Assembly (NCBI GenBank): GCA_903834835.1
Contig: CAILKO010000035.1
Span: forward strand, 248,539 to 312,538
From: an uncultured Pseudomonadota bacterium
GTDB taxonomy: Bacteria; Pseudomonadota; Gammaproteobacteria; Burkholderiales; SG8-39
DNA length: 64,000 bases
Direction of reading: 5' to 3'
The notes beneath the pieces are model-generated. The model was given only the letters and a program-made list of their open reading frames with translations. It made no database searches and was not told where the DNA came from. Shown here piece by piece: positions 28,524 to 37,664 of the stretch; the first letter of the stretch is position 1, and each line of letters starts with the position of its first letter. The position numbers were made by a program, and so were the translations under genes.

Positions 28524-30011
28524 ATGACCACCGAACACATCCTGATCAACGTCACGCCGCAGGAGACCCGCGTGGCGGTGCTCGCCTCGGGCGTGGTGCA
28601 GGAACTGCTGGTCGAGCGCACCGCGAACCGCGGCATCGTCAGCAACATCTGCATGGGCCGGGTGGTACGCGTGCTCCCCGGCATGCAGTCCGCCTTCATC
28701 GACATCGGCCTGGAGCGCGCGGCCTTCCTGCATGTGGCCGACATCTTCGAATACCGGAAGGCGACCGGAGACATTCCGGCGAACGGGGGCGCGGCGGGCG
28801 GCGCGAAACCGATCGAGAAGCTGCTCGCCGAAGGCCAGCCGCTGATGGTCCAGGTGGTGAAGGATCCGATCGGCACCAAGGGCGCGCGACTCTCCACCCA
28901 GATCTCGATCGCTGGACGGCTGCTCGTTCATCTGCCGCAGGAGTCGCATATCGGCATCTCGCAGCGCATCGAGGACGAGGCCGAGCGCGCGGCGCTGCGC
29001 GAGAAACTGAAGGAACTGATTCCGCCGGACGAGAAGGGCGGCTTCATCCTGCGCACGCTCGCCGAGGGCGCGGACGACGAAGAGCTGCGCGCCGACATCG
29101 AATACCTGCGCCGGCTGTGGCGCAATATCCGCGATCGCGCGGCGAGCCAGCAGGCACCCGCGCTGCTGCACCAGGATCTGTCACTCGCCCAGCGCGTGCT
29201 GCGCGACATGGTTTCGGACGACACCGGACGCGTGCTGATCGACTCGCGCGAGAACTTCCAGCTGCTCTCGGCCTTCGCGCAGAACTACACGCCCCAGGTG
29301 CTGCCGCGTCTGGAGCATTACACCGGCGAGCGGCCGCTGTTCGATCTCTACAGCGTGGAGACGGAGATCGAAAAGGCGCTCGAGCGCCGGGTGGACCTCA
29401 AATCCGGCGGTTACCTCATCCTCGACCAGACCGAGGCGCTCACGACGGTGGACGTGAATACGGGCGGCTTCGTCGGCCAGCGCAATTTCGACGATACGGT
29501 GTTCAAGACCAATCTGGAGGCGGCCCAGGCGATCGCACGCCAGCTCAGGCTGCGCAACCTCGGCGGCATCATCGTGGTGGACTTCATCGACATGGAGAAT
29601 CTGCAGCATCGCGCGGCGGTGCTGGAGGAGTTCCGGCGCACGCTCGCGCGCGATCGCACGCGCATGACGGTGAGCGGCTTCACCCAGCTCGGCCTCGTGG
29701 AGATGACGCGCAAACGCACGCGCGAATCGCTTGCCCATGTGCTCTGCGAGCCCTGTCCCACCTGCGGCGGGCGCGGCGAGGTGAAGACCGCGCGCACCGT
29801 CTGCTACGAGATCCTGCGCGAGATCCTGCGGGAGCACCGCGCCTTCAACGCGAAGGAGTACCGCGTGCTCGCTGCGGCGCGCGTCGCCGAGCTGCTGCTG
29901 GAGGAGGAATCCGCCTCGCTCGCGATGCTGTCGGATTTCATCCAGAGGCCGGTATCGGTGCAGGTCGAGTCCGGCTACAACCCGGAGCAGTTCGACATCG
30001 TGCTGCTCTAG
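28524..30011 (+). CDS. rng: Ribonuclease G
   Basis: 495-residue RNase E/G-family endoribonuclease for 16S rRNA 5'-end maturation and mRNA turnover. The S1 domain occupies about residues 35-130 (GRVVRVLPGMQSAFIDIGLE). The catalytic region has TVDVNTGGFVG and IIVVDFIDME with the metal-binding aspartates. The zinc-link CEPCPTCGGRGEVK follows. Length matches RNase G, without the long RNase E scaffold. It ends the block leuS-rng and its stop overlaps the convergent ybiB stop by 4 bp. Confidence 0.96.
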   Translation: MTTEHILINVTPQETRVAVLASGVVQELLVERTANRGIVSNICMGRVVRVLPGMQSAFIDIGLERAAFLHVADIFEYRKATGDIPANGGAAGGAKPIEKLLAEGQPLMVQVVKDPIGTKGARLSTQISIAGRLLVHLPQESHIGISQRIEDEAERAALREKLKELIPPDEKGGFILRTLAEGADDEELRADIEYLRRLWRNIRDRAASQQAPALLHQDLSLAQRVLRDMVSDDTGRVLIDSRENFQLLSAFAQNYTPQVLPRLEHYTGERPLFDLYSVETEIEKALERRVDLKSGGYLILDQTEALTTVDVNTGGFVGQRNFDDTVFKTNLEAAQAIARQLRLRNLGGIIVVDFIDMENLQHRAAVLEEFRRTLARDRTRMTVSGFTQLGLVEMTRKRTRESLAHVLCEPCPTCGGRGEVKTARTVCYEILREILREHRAFNAKEYRVLAAARVAELLLEEESASLAMLSDFIQRPVSVQVESGYNPEQFDIVLL

Positions 30012-30961
30012 GCCGATCCCGTCCGGGCCAGCGCCGTACGGCAGGTCGCGACCTGGAAGGCGATCGTCGGCGGCACCGCGTGCCGGCCCTCGAGGGTTTG
30101 CGCGATCCAGGCTGCGGTCGACACAGCATCCATCGCAGGCAGACCGGCCGTATCGAAATCCGCGCCGATGCCGGTGTCGCTGCGCGTTGCGCCGCCGCGC
30201 GCAACATGCAGCAGCTCCAGCTCGCGGCGCGGATGTGCCACCGCCTCGCCCTCGGCCCCGCGCAGCAGCAATACCGAGGCGTCCGGCTGGCGGATGAAAT
30301 AGTCGCGCATGCGCACGAGGTACTCCGGGTGCGTCACGCTCACGAGACGCAAGGCGGGACCGCGAAACGGATTCAACATTTTCACCAGCGTATGCCCGGA
30401 ACTGCGCACCCCGAGCTGCCAGCGGAGCGCGAGCAGGGCGCCGATCGCCGGCGCCAATGTGTCGATGTTGATGAAGGCGAGCTTCCGGTCCGCGAGCTGT
30501 CGGAGCGCTTCCGCCGCATCGCTCGCAGGCGCGATGCCCATCGCCCCGAACACTGCGCGCGTAGTCACCCGTCCCGGATCGGTGGCCACGCCGTGCACGA
30601 GCACCGGGATGCCCGAGCGCGCGAGCTCGAGCGCGAGCAGCGGCACGAGATTCGGCAGGCGGCGCGCGCCGTTGTAGCTCGGGATCACCACGGGAACGCC
30701 GGCCGCAGGAAGATCCAGATGCGGATACGAGGCTTCGGCCGCCGCGAGGAAGCCGTCCAGCTCGTCGAAGGATTCACCCTTCACGCGCAGCGCGAGGAGC
30801 AGCGCGCCGAGCTGCAGGTCGCTCAGCTCGCGCGCGAGCATCGCGGCGAACAGGCGCTCGGCATCGGCACGCGACAGATCGCGCGAGCCCTTCGGTCCGC
30901 GACCGATTTCCTTGATGAAGGCGGGCGCGTCGGGAAACCCGATCTTAAAAGGCTGTTGCAT
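30008..30961 (-). CDS. ybiB: YbiB-like protein of the TrpD2/anthranilate-phosphoribosyltransferase fold
   Basis: 317-residue protein with the type III phosphoribosyltransferase fold (N-terminal helical domain DLSRADAERLFAAMLARELSDLQLGALLLAL, then VVIPSYNGARRLPNLVPLL). It resembles YbiB/TrpD2, reported as a nucleic-acid-binding protein linked to the SOS response and not as a tryptophan enzyme. The substrate loop differs from TrpD, consistent with that. It is convergent with rng. The assignment is by overall pattern. Confidence 0.82.
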   Translation of the reverse strand: MQQPFKIGFPDAPAFIKEIGRGPKGSRDLSRADAERLFAAMLARELSDLQLGALLLALRVKGESFDELDGFLAAAEASYPHLDLPAAGVPVVIPSYNGARRLPNLVPLLALELARSGIPVLVHGVATDPGRVTTRAVFGAMGIAPASDAAEALRQLADRKLAFINIDTLAPAIGALLALRWQLGVRSSGHTLVKMLNPFRGPALRLVSVTHPEYLVRMRDYFIRQPDASVLLLRGAEGEAVAHPRRELELLHVARGGATRSDTGIGADFDTAGLPAMDAVSTAAWIAQTLEGRHAVPPTIAFQVATCRTALARTGSA

Positions 30962-31053
30962 GGCTAGGCTGCGCTTCGCTCACTGTGGTTCACACCGAGG
31001 ATGCACAGGGCGCGGTGGAACCGTCAAGCGCGGGCGGACCTAGAATCCGGCGC

Positions 31054-31461
31054 ATGAGCCTGCGCACCTACCGCATCGGCAGTCCGCGCGAACCCGGCGA
31101 GGGCCTGCGCCTGGGCACCGTGCGCTACCTGCCGCGCGGGGTGCGCAAAGCCGACTACGCGCGGCGCGACTACTTCGATATCTGGCTGCCCGCGCTCGCC
31201 CCCAGCCGTGAACTGTTCGCCTGGGCGCTGAAGGGCGACGGACTCGCGCGCAACCCGGAGCGCTTCTTCGCGCGCTACGCACGCGAGATGCGCACCGACA
31301 CCGACGCGCGCCAGACTCTCATCCTCGTTGCCGCGCTCGGTGCGCGGACCGACATTTCCGTCGGCTGCTACTGCGCGGACGAAGCGCGCTGCCATCGGTC
31401 AGAATTGTTCCGGCTGCTGCAACGCGCACAGGGGGAACAAAACGACGGGCTGAAGACATAG
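31054..31461 (+). CDS. DUF488-family protein
   Basis: 135-residue protein of the DUF488 family (unknown function, possibly nucleotide or SAM-related). Signatures include RDYFDIWLPALAPSRELFAW, NPERFFARYAREM and the C-terminal VGCYCADEARCHRSELFRLL with its cysteine/histidine cluster. ATG 31054 is the likely start; the frame is open upstream from 30985. The TAG stop lies inside the left arm of a long palindrome (copy 2). Confidence 0.85.
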   Translation: MSLRTYRIGSPREPGEGLRLGTVRYLPRGVRKADYARRDYFDIWLPALAPSRELFAWALKGDGLARNPERFFARYAREMRTDTDARQTLILVAALGARTDISVGCYCADEARCHRSELFRLLQRAQGEQNDGLKT

Positions 31462-31491
31462 ATAGTAACGTAAATGTTACTATCTATGTCT
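31454..31491. repeat. Dispersed intergenic palindrome, copy 2 (longest)
   Basis: Perfect 16-bp arms AGACATAGATAGTAAC and GTTACTATCTATGTCT around the 6-bp spacer GTAAAT. The left arm contains the TAG stop of the DUF488 gene. The inner 28 bp are identical, in reverse orientation, to copy 4 near 62.5 kb. It lies 136 bp upstream of a Bug gene, so it could act as a terminator, an operator, or a dispersed repeat. Confidence 0.85.
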
Positions 31492-31626
31492 GTTGTCGTA
31501 CCAGGATCGACCCCCGTGACTCGACTGTGCCTCCCGGCGCTCTCACCAGGGAGCACTGGTACCATGCCCGCTTCCACCAGACAGCCCCCGGCATCCGCTG
31601 CCGCCCAGACCCGGAGCAGAATCACC

Positions 31627-32583
31627 ATGAAACCCACACTCATCGCCGCCGCACTCGCGCTCGCCGCGACCGCAGCCACCGCTCAGGAGTATCCGACCCG
31701 CCAGATCACCATCGTCGTGCCCACCGCCCCGGCGTCGGTTGCGGATCTGCTCGGGCGCGCGCTCGCCGCGCGTCTCGCATCGCGTATGAACCAGCCGGTC
31801 GTGGTGGACAACCGCGTCGGGGCCTCGGGCAACATCGGCATCGCCTTTGTCTCCAAGGCGCCGGCAGATGGCTATACGCTGCTCCTCACCGCGAACACGA
31901 TGGTGATGTCGCCGCTGCTGCAGAAGAACGTGGGCTACGATCCGTCGAAGGACTTCGCGCCGATCGGCCGGCTAGCCACCACCACGCTCGCGCTGGTGGC
32001 GCATCCCTCCGTCGCGGCAAATACGGTCGCGGAGTTCGTCGCGCTCGCCAAAGCCAAGCCGAAATCGCTGAACTACGCCACGCCCGGCAATGGCACACCC
32101 CAGCACCTTGCGATGGAGCACTTCAAGCAGCTCGCGGGCGGCATCGACATCACCCACGTGCCCTTCGCGCAGAGTTCCACGGCGATGACGGACCTCGTCG
32201 CGGGCCGCGTTGAGAGCGGCTTCGTGTCGCTCACCCAGGCGCTCGGCTTCGTGAGCGGCGGCAAGCTGAAGGTGCTGGCGATTGCAGGCGACCGGCGCGC
32301 CGCCGCGCTGCCGAACGTGCCGTCCTTCGCCGAGCTCGGACTCGATGCGCTGGACAATCCCTGGGTCGGGCTGCTCGCGCCCGCGGGCACGCCCGCCGCG
32401 GCAGTCAACCGGCTCAGCCGGGAAGTGACCGCTGCGCTCGCGGCCGCGGACATCCAGGAATCGATGGCGAAATCCGGCATGACGATCTCCGTCAATACGC
32501 CAGCGGAATTCGCCAGACAGATTCAGTCGGATCTCGCGCGCTGGCAGAAGGTGATCACCGCGGCCGGCATCAAGGCCGATTGA
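31627..32583 (+). CDS. Bug/TctC-type TTT substrate-binding protein
   Basis: 318-residue secreted Bug protein. The frame is open from 31474 but ATG 31627 begins a clean signal peptide (MKPTLIAAALALAATAATAQ), followed by EYPTRQITIVVPTAPASVADLLGR and VVDNRVGASGNIG. The usual GG of the first loop is replaced by APASV. It stands apart from the main Bug cluster, next to housekeeping genes, and its upstream region holds palindrome copy 2. Ligand unknown. Confidence 0.9.
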   Translation: MKPTLIAAALALAATAATAQEYPTRQITIVVPTAPASVADLLGRALAARLASRMNQPVVVDNRVGASGNIGIAFVSKAPADGYTLLLTANTMVMSPLLQKNVGYDPSKDFAPIGRLATTTLALVAHPSVAANTVAEFVALAKAKPKSLNYATPGNGTPQHLAMEHFKQLAGGIDITHVPFAQSSTAMTDLVAGRVESGFVSLTQALGFVSGGKLKVLAIAGDRRAAALPNVPSFAELGLDALDNPWVGLLAPAGTPAAAVNRLSREVTAALAAADIQESMAKSGMTISVNTPAEFARQIQSDLARWQKVITAAGIKAD

Positions 32584-32731
32584 TCCGCTCATCGCAATCG
32601 CCATGGGGCGCTTCTCGCCTTCGAGTTTCCGCCGTCCACCATCCGCATCCATGCAGTCTCGCCGGGCGTGATCCGGAAAGCTTCCGGCGGTCTGGTCTGA
32701 GGCCGAACATCCATCCATCGGGAACACCGCC

Positions 32732-33313
32732 ATGAGCCTGTCCACACCTGCCGCCCGGCGCCATATCCACAGCCGCCGCATCGCCTTTCAGGGCTACGAA
32801 CGAGAGGACGGCCTTTACGATATCGAGGCGACGATCGTCGACGACAAGCCGATCGCGGTGGAGTTCCCCAAGCGCGGGCGGATCGAGGCCGGCGTGCCGC
32901 TGCACGACATGCAGATGCGCGTGACGATCGACGCGCACTACACCGTGCGCGACATCGAGGTGAATACCGATGCCGCACCGCAGGCGCCGTGCTACACGGT
33001 GGCCGAAGCCTACAAGGCGCTGATCGGCGCCAACCTCGCGCGCGGCTTTCGTCGGGCAGTGGAGGCCGCGGTCGGCGGCACGCGCGGCTGCACCCATCTG
33101 CGCGAGCTGCTGATGCCGCTCGCCTCGGCCGCGTTCCAGACGCTCTCCGGCAAGCCGGAGAACATGCGTCGCTTCGCGCCTGCTGAAATCGATCCCGATG
33201 CGCCGCTGCCCTTTTTCATCGATGCCTGCAAGGCCTGGTCGCGCGAGGGTGAGGCGGTGCGCGAGTTCTATCCGATGTATTACAGGAAACGCGAGGCGCC
33301 TGAAGGCGCCTAG
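32732..33313 (+). CDS. DUF2889-family protein
   Basis: 193-residue protein matching DUF2889, a family of unknown function common in Burkholderiales. Typical features are RRIAFQGYEREDGLYDIEAT, VPLHDMQMRVTID and the C-terminal GCTHLRELLMPLASAAFQTL; the cysteine and histidine there could bind metal. Its stop overlaps the convergent nasA stop by 4 bp, and no other gene is co-oriented close by. The 148 bp upstream show nothing clear. Confidence 0.82.
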   Translation: MSLSTPAARRHIHSRRIAFQGYEREDGLYDIEATIVDDKPIAVEFPKRGRIEAGVPLHDMQMRVTIDAHYTVRDIEVNTDAAPQAPCYTVAEAYKALIGANLARGFRRAVEAAVGGTRGCTHLRELLMPLASAAFQTLSGKPENMRRFAPAEIDPDAPLPFFIDACKAWSREGEAVREFYPMYYRKREAPEGA

Positions 33314-36033
33314 ACCCGGGCCTCGGCCAGGGCCTGCGCTTTCAGCAGCGCGCGCAGTTCAGGCAGACAGGAGCCGCAGTTGGTACCGCAGCGCAGGCGC
33401 GCGCCGAGCGCCTCCGTGCTGTGCGCGCCTTCGGCAATCGCGCGCAGGATCTGCCGGCTGCCGACCGCATGGCAACTGCAGACGATCGCGCCGGGATCGT
33501 CCACCGGCCTCGCCGGACGTCCCGCCACCAGCGACATGCGGTCCGGCACATCGGCTGCCTCTGCGATCAGCCCGGTGAGCCAGGCGCGTGCGCCCAGCGC
33601 CTCCGGCGTCGGCGCGACATAGACGCAGGCCTCGATACGGCCCTCGACGAGCCAGGCCGCGCGGTACAGGCCGTGTTCGGCATCGCTCGCCTCGATCCAG
33701 TCCGCACCCCGGGGCGCGCCGAGGAGCGTGCGCGCCCAGGCCGACCACTCGCCGCCCGGCACCCTCCGACCCCGACCCGCGAATTCGACACGCGCATGGG
33801 CGAGCCCCGTGACCGCTGCGCGCGCGCCTTCGATACGCGCCCACCAGGCGAGCACACCGAGCCGCTCGTGCGGCAGTTCTGCGCGGGTAAGCGCGAATCC
33901 GTACCAGTCGACCGCGAAGGGCTCGACCTGGACGGGCGTGTGCTTGAACTCCGGTTCGCCCGAGATCGGGTCCGCGACCGGGTTCACCAGCGCACCGATG
34001 CGCGCGTCCGAGGCATTGCGGTCAGTCCAGTGGATCGGTGCAAACACCTGGCCGCGCAGGAGGTCCGTCGTGGTCCGTACGCGCAACACCGCACTGCCCC
34101 AGCGCGTTGCGAGACGCGCGAGCCGGCCTTCCCTCAGCCCGCAGGCGAGCGCATCGCGCGGATGAAGTTCGAGCTCTGGTTCCGGCCGGTGCGCGGCGAG
34201 GCGCGGCGACTTGCCGCTGCGCGACATGGTGTGCCACTGGTCGCGCAGGCGCCCGGTGTTGAGCACGAAGGGATAGTCATCGTCGGGCGACTGAATCGGT
34301 GCGCGCGGCAGCACGGGAATCAGCTTCGCGCGTGCGTCGGCATGGAAGTAGCGACCATCCTCGAACAGTCGCGCGGTGCCGGTCCCCGCGCGTCGCACCG
34401 GCCACTGCACAGGGGCGAGCGCGTCGTAGCCTGCCGCGTCCAGCCCGGCGAGACCGGACAGATCAAAAGCGCGCGGCAGCCTGTCCTGCTTCCACGCGGA
34501 GAGCCCCGCGTGCTCGCGGAAAATCTCGTGGGCCGACTCGTAGGGGAAGCCCGTCGCGTAACCCATGTGGCGCGCGAGTTGCGTCACGATCCACCAGTCC
34601 GGCCGCGCCTCGCCCGGCGGCGCGGCAAATGCACGCTGGCGCGAAATGCGCCGCTCGCTGTTGGTGACCGTGCCGTCCTTCTCGCTCCATGCGGCGGCCG
34701 GCAGAAGCACATGGGCCGCGCGCGTGGTGTCGGTCTGCGCCATGACTTCCGAGACCACCACGAAGGGACAGCGCGCGAGCGCCTCGCGCACGCGGTCGGC
34801 GTCCGGCAGCGAGACCACGGGGTTGGTGGCCATGATCCACAGCGCCTTCACACGTCCCGCATGCACCGCCTCGAACAGATCTACCGCCTTCAGCCCGGGG
34901 CGGGCGGCAATCGCGGGACTGCCCCAGTAGGCCTGCACCATCTCACCCTGGGCCGCATCGCCGAAATCGAAATGCGCGGCGAGCGTCGTTGCCATGCCGC
35001 CCACTTCGCGCCCGCCCATCGCATTCGGCTGGCCGGTGATCGAGAACGGGCCGGCGCCGGGCTTGCCGATACGACCGGTCAGCAGATGGCAGTTGATGAT
35101 TGCGTTTACCTTGTCGGTGCCGCTGGAGGACTGGTTCACCCCCTGCGAAAACGCGGTGATGCTGCGCGCAGTGGCGCCGTAGAGCGTGTAGAAGGCGCGC
35201 AGATCGTCCACCGCAAGGCCACAGGCACGCGCCACGTGGTCGATGCTGCCGGTCGTGAACTCCGCCACCTCGACCGCGCGCGCGGCACCGCTTGCGTGTG
35301 CCTCGAGAAAGGCCTCATCCCAGAGGCCCTCGCGATGCAGCCATGCAAGCAGACCGTTGAACAGCCACACGTCGCTGCCCGGCCGGATCGGCAGGTGCAG
35401 ATCGGCGAGCTCGCAGCCCGGCGTGCGGCGCGGATCGATGACCACGAGCTTCATCTCCGGGCGCGCCGCGCGCGCAGCGAGGATGCGCTGATAGAGCACC
35501 GGATGACACCAGGCGAGATTGGAGCCGACCAGCACGATGAGGTCCGCGAGTTCCAGATCCTCGTAGGCGAGCGGCACCGCGTCGGCGCCGAAGGCGCGCT
35601 TGTGACCGGCCACGGCGGAGGCCATGCACAGCCGGGAATTGGTGTCGATATTGCCGGTGCCGAACCAGCCCTTCACGAGCTTGTTCGCGACGTAGTAGTC
35701 CTCGGTCAGCAGCTGCCCCGAGACATAGAGTGCGACCGACTCCGGCCCGTGCTCGCGCATCGTTGCGGCAAAGCGCGCCGCGACCTGTCCGAGCGCCTCT
35801 TCCCAGCCCGCGGGTCGCATTGCGCCGCCCGCGTCGCGCAGCATGGGCTGCAGCAGGCGGCCCCGCAGGTCGAGCGTCTCGCCTAGCGCCGCGCCCTTCA
35901 CGCAGAGCCTGCCGTGGTTCGCCGGGTGTTCGGGGTCGCCCTCGACCTTCGTGCTGCCGTCGGCGAGCGGCGTGGCCAGCACGCCGCAGCCTACGCCGCA
36001 GTAGGGGCAGGTCGTGCGGACGGTTTCAGGCAT
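33310..36033 (-). CDS. nasA: Assimilatory nitrate reductase, catalytic subunit
   Basis: 907-residue cytoplasmic molybdenum enzyme reducing nitrate to nitrite. The [4Fe-4S] site is Cys9, Cys12, Cys16 and Cys44 (TCPYCGVGC, GRLCVKG). Mo-bis-MGD domains follow, with the molybdopterin dinucleotide-binding C-domain near RLRDQWHTMSRSGKSPRL. The last 60 residues are a BFD-like [2Fe-2S] domain (VCSCHAVGSRQI, CGTNCGSCLPEL), typical of NasA/NasC that take electrons from a flavoprotein. It is the last gene of the nirB operon, 32 bp after the NirD-flavoprotein fusion, its likely electron donor. Confidence 0.94.
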   Translation of the reverse strand: MPETVRTTCPYCGVGCGVLATPLADGSTKVEGDPEHPANHGRLCVKGAALGETLDLRGRLLQPMLRDAGGAMRPAGWEEALGQVAARFAATMREHGPESVALYVSGQLLTEDYYVANKLVKGWFGTGNIDTNSRLCMASAVAGHKRAFGADAVPLAYEDLELADLIVLVGSNLAWCHPVLYQRILAARAARPEMKLVVIDPRRTPGCELADLHLPIRPGSDVWLFNGLLAWLHREGLWDEAFLEAHASGAARAVEVAEFTTGSIDHVARACGLAVDDLRAFYTLYGATARSITAFSQGVNQSSSGTDKVNAIINCHLLTGRIGKPGAGPFSITGQPNAMGGREVGGMATTLAAHFDFGDAAQGEMVQAYWGSPAIAARPGLKAVDLFEAVHAGRVKALWIMATNPVVSLPDADRVREALARCPFVVVSEVMAQTDTTRAAHVLLPAAAWSEKDGTVTNSERRISRQRAFAAPPGEARPDWWIVTQLARHMGYATGFPYESAHEIFREHAGLSAWKQDRLPRAFDLSGLAGLDAAGYDALAPVQWPVRRAGTGTARLFEDGRYFHADARAKLIPVLPRAPIQSPDDDYPFVLNTGRLRDQWHTMSRSGKSPRLAAHRPEPELELHPRDALACGLREGRLARLATRWGSAVLRVRTTTDLLRGQVFAPIHWTDRNASDARIGALVNPVADPISGEPEFKHTPVQVEPFAVDWYGFALTRAELPHERLGVLAWWARIEGARAAVTGLAHARVEFAGRGRRVPGGEWSAWARTLLGAPRGADWIEASDAEHGLYRAAWLVEGRIEACVYVAPTPEALGARAWLTGLIAEAADVPDRMSLVAGRPARPVDDPGAIVCSCHAVGSRQILRAIAEGAHSTEALGARLRCGTNCGSCLPELRALLKAQALAEARV

Positions 36034-36065
36034 GCCCGACTCCGGAGCGCGTTCGCGCGCGATGC

Positions 36066-37664
36066 TCAGGCGGCCTGCTCGTCGGCATAGCGCTTGCCGA
36101 ACAGCAGCCGCTCGCCGTAGCGCCCGACGTCGGCGCCCTGCTGCATGAGCTCCAGATACCAGGCGCTGTCGCGCCCGTCGCCGAAGCTGAGCGCACCCTG
36201 CAGACGGCCCTCACGCACCACGAGCTTGCGGTACACCGCACCGGCTGCGTCGCGATACACCAGTTCGCGGGCACCCTCCTTGGCCGACAGATCGCCCGCA
36301 GAGAACAGATCCACGCCATTCACCTTGAGCGTGGTCGATGCGATCGATCCGCGATAGCTTGCAATGCCGCGTCCGGCCAGGTGATTGGCGCAGACGCGCG
36401 CCTGCTCGAAGATCGGCGCCACGAGCCCGTAGGTGGTGCCACGATGCTGCACGCACTCGCCGACCGCATAGATGCGCGGATCGAAGCTCTGCAACGTGTC
36501 GTTCACGCGCAGGCCGCGTCCGCAGGGCAGGCCGGCCGCGCGCGCAAGCCGCGCGTTCGGAACGATGCCCGTGGCGATCACGACCAGCGTCGCCGGAATT
36601 TCCTCGCCGCTCGCGAGGCGCACGGCGCGCACGCCGCCGGTACGCTCGCCGAGCAGCGCCTCCACCTCGACGCCGAGGCGCAAGGCAAGGCCATGGGATT
36701 CGAGCCGCGTCGCAAGGAGGGTCGAGGCCACATCGTCCAGCGCCCGCTCCATGAGGCGCGGCTTCACGTGGACCAGGGTCACCGCCATGCCGCGTCGCAG
36801 AAGTCCGTGCGCGGCTTCGATCCCGAGCACACCGCCACCGATCACGACCGCCTCGCGCTCGTTGGCGGCGGCCTCGAGCATGCGGCCGACATCGTCGAGA
36901 TCGCGGAAGTTCAGCACGCCGCGCAAGTCGCAGCCGGCGAGCGGCGGCATATAGGGCTCCGAGCCGGTGGCAAGCAGCAGACGGTCGTAGCGGGCTTCAA
37001 GGCCCGATGCCGCACGCACCATGCGACGCGCGCGGTCGATCGCAACCACCGGATCGCCCGCATGCAGACGGATGCCGCGCGCTGCAAACCATTCGGCGCC
37101 GTGGCCGGCGAGATCGGCGCGGGTCTTGTCGCCGGCGAGCAGCGAAGAGAGCAGCACGCGGTTGTAGCCCGGCTCCTGCTCGGCGGAGAACAGCGTGATG
37201 TCGTAGCGTTCCGGCGCGAGACGCAGCAATTCTTCCAGCGTGCGCAGCGCGGCGAGTCCGCCGCCCACCACCACGAGCTGCGGACGCGCGGGCGCGCCGG
37301 CTGTATCCGCACTGATCTCGATGCGGCCGTCCACGAGTCGCACCGCATAGGTCGCCACCGCGATCTCGGGTTCCTCGATGCACCGGCCCGTCGCGAGACT
37401 GAAATGCTGCTTGTAGACCGGCGAAGCGACGACCGGCTCGCCCTGCAGATCGCCCAGAATGCCGCGCGCGAGCACGTACGCGCCGGAATAGGGGTCGCGA
37501 TTGCCGAGCGCATGGACGCGCCCGTCTGCGAGACGGAAGACCGCGACCTGGTCGCCCCCGAGGAGTGCCGCGACGCCGGTGTCGACCGGAATATCATCCA
37601 GCGCGCAGACCGGCGTCCAGCTGCCGGCCGCCGGGAAGGACGCGGGAACTGCGGCGGCGCTCAT
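36066..37664 (-). CDS. NirD-like domain fused to FAD/NAD(P) oxidoreductase
   Basis: 532-residue fusion. Residues about 15-120 are a NirD (nitrite reductase small subunit) Rieske-fold domain, without the iron-sulfur ligands, as is normal for NirD (WTPVCALDDIPVDTG, SPVYKQHFSLATGRC). From about 128 to the end is a complete FAD-dependent pyridine-nucleotide reductase, with the FAD loop VVVGGGLA (131-138) and the NAD(P)H loop VVIGGGVLGIEAA (273-285). This second part duplicates the N-terminal domains of NirB next door. It overlaps nirB by 4 bp (ATGA). Likely dual role: NirD subunit for NirB, plus electron supply to NasA, as NasB does elsewhere. Stand-alone NirD would be the usual form. Confidence 0.88.
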   Translation of the reverse strand: MSAAAVPASFPAAGSWTPVCALDDIPVDTGVAALLGGDQVAVFRLADGRVHALGNRDPYSGAYVLARGILGDLQGEPVVASPVYKQHFSLATGRCIEEPEIAVATYAVRLVDGRIEISADTAGAPARPQLVVVGGGLAALRTLEELLRLAPERYDITLFSAEQEPGYNRVLLSSLLAGDKTRADLAGHGAEWFAARGIRLHAGDPVVAIDRARRMVRAASGLEARYDRLLLATGSEPYMPPLAGCDLRGVLNFRDLDDVGRMLEAAANEREAVVIGGGVLGIEAAHGLLRRGMAVTLVHVKPRLMERALDDVASTLLATRLESHGLALRLGVEVEALLGERTGGVRAVRLASGEEIPATLVVIATGIVPNARLARAAGLPCGRGLRVNDTLQSFDPRIYAVGECVQHRGTTYGLVAPIFEQARVCANHLAGRGIASYRGSIASTTLKVNGVDLFSAGDLSAKEGARELVYRDAAGAVYRKLVVREGRLQGALSFGDGRDSAWYLELMQQGADVGRYGERLLFGKRYADEQAA

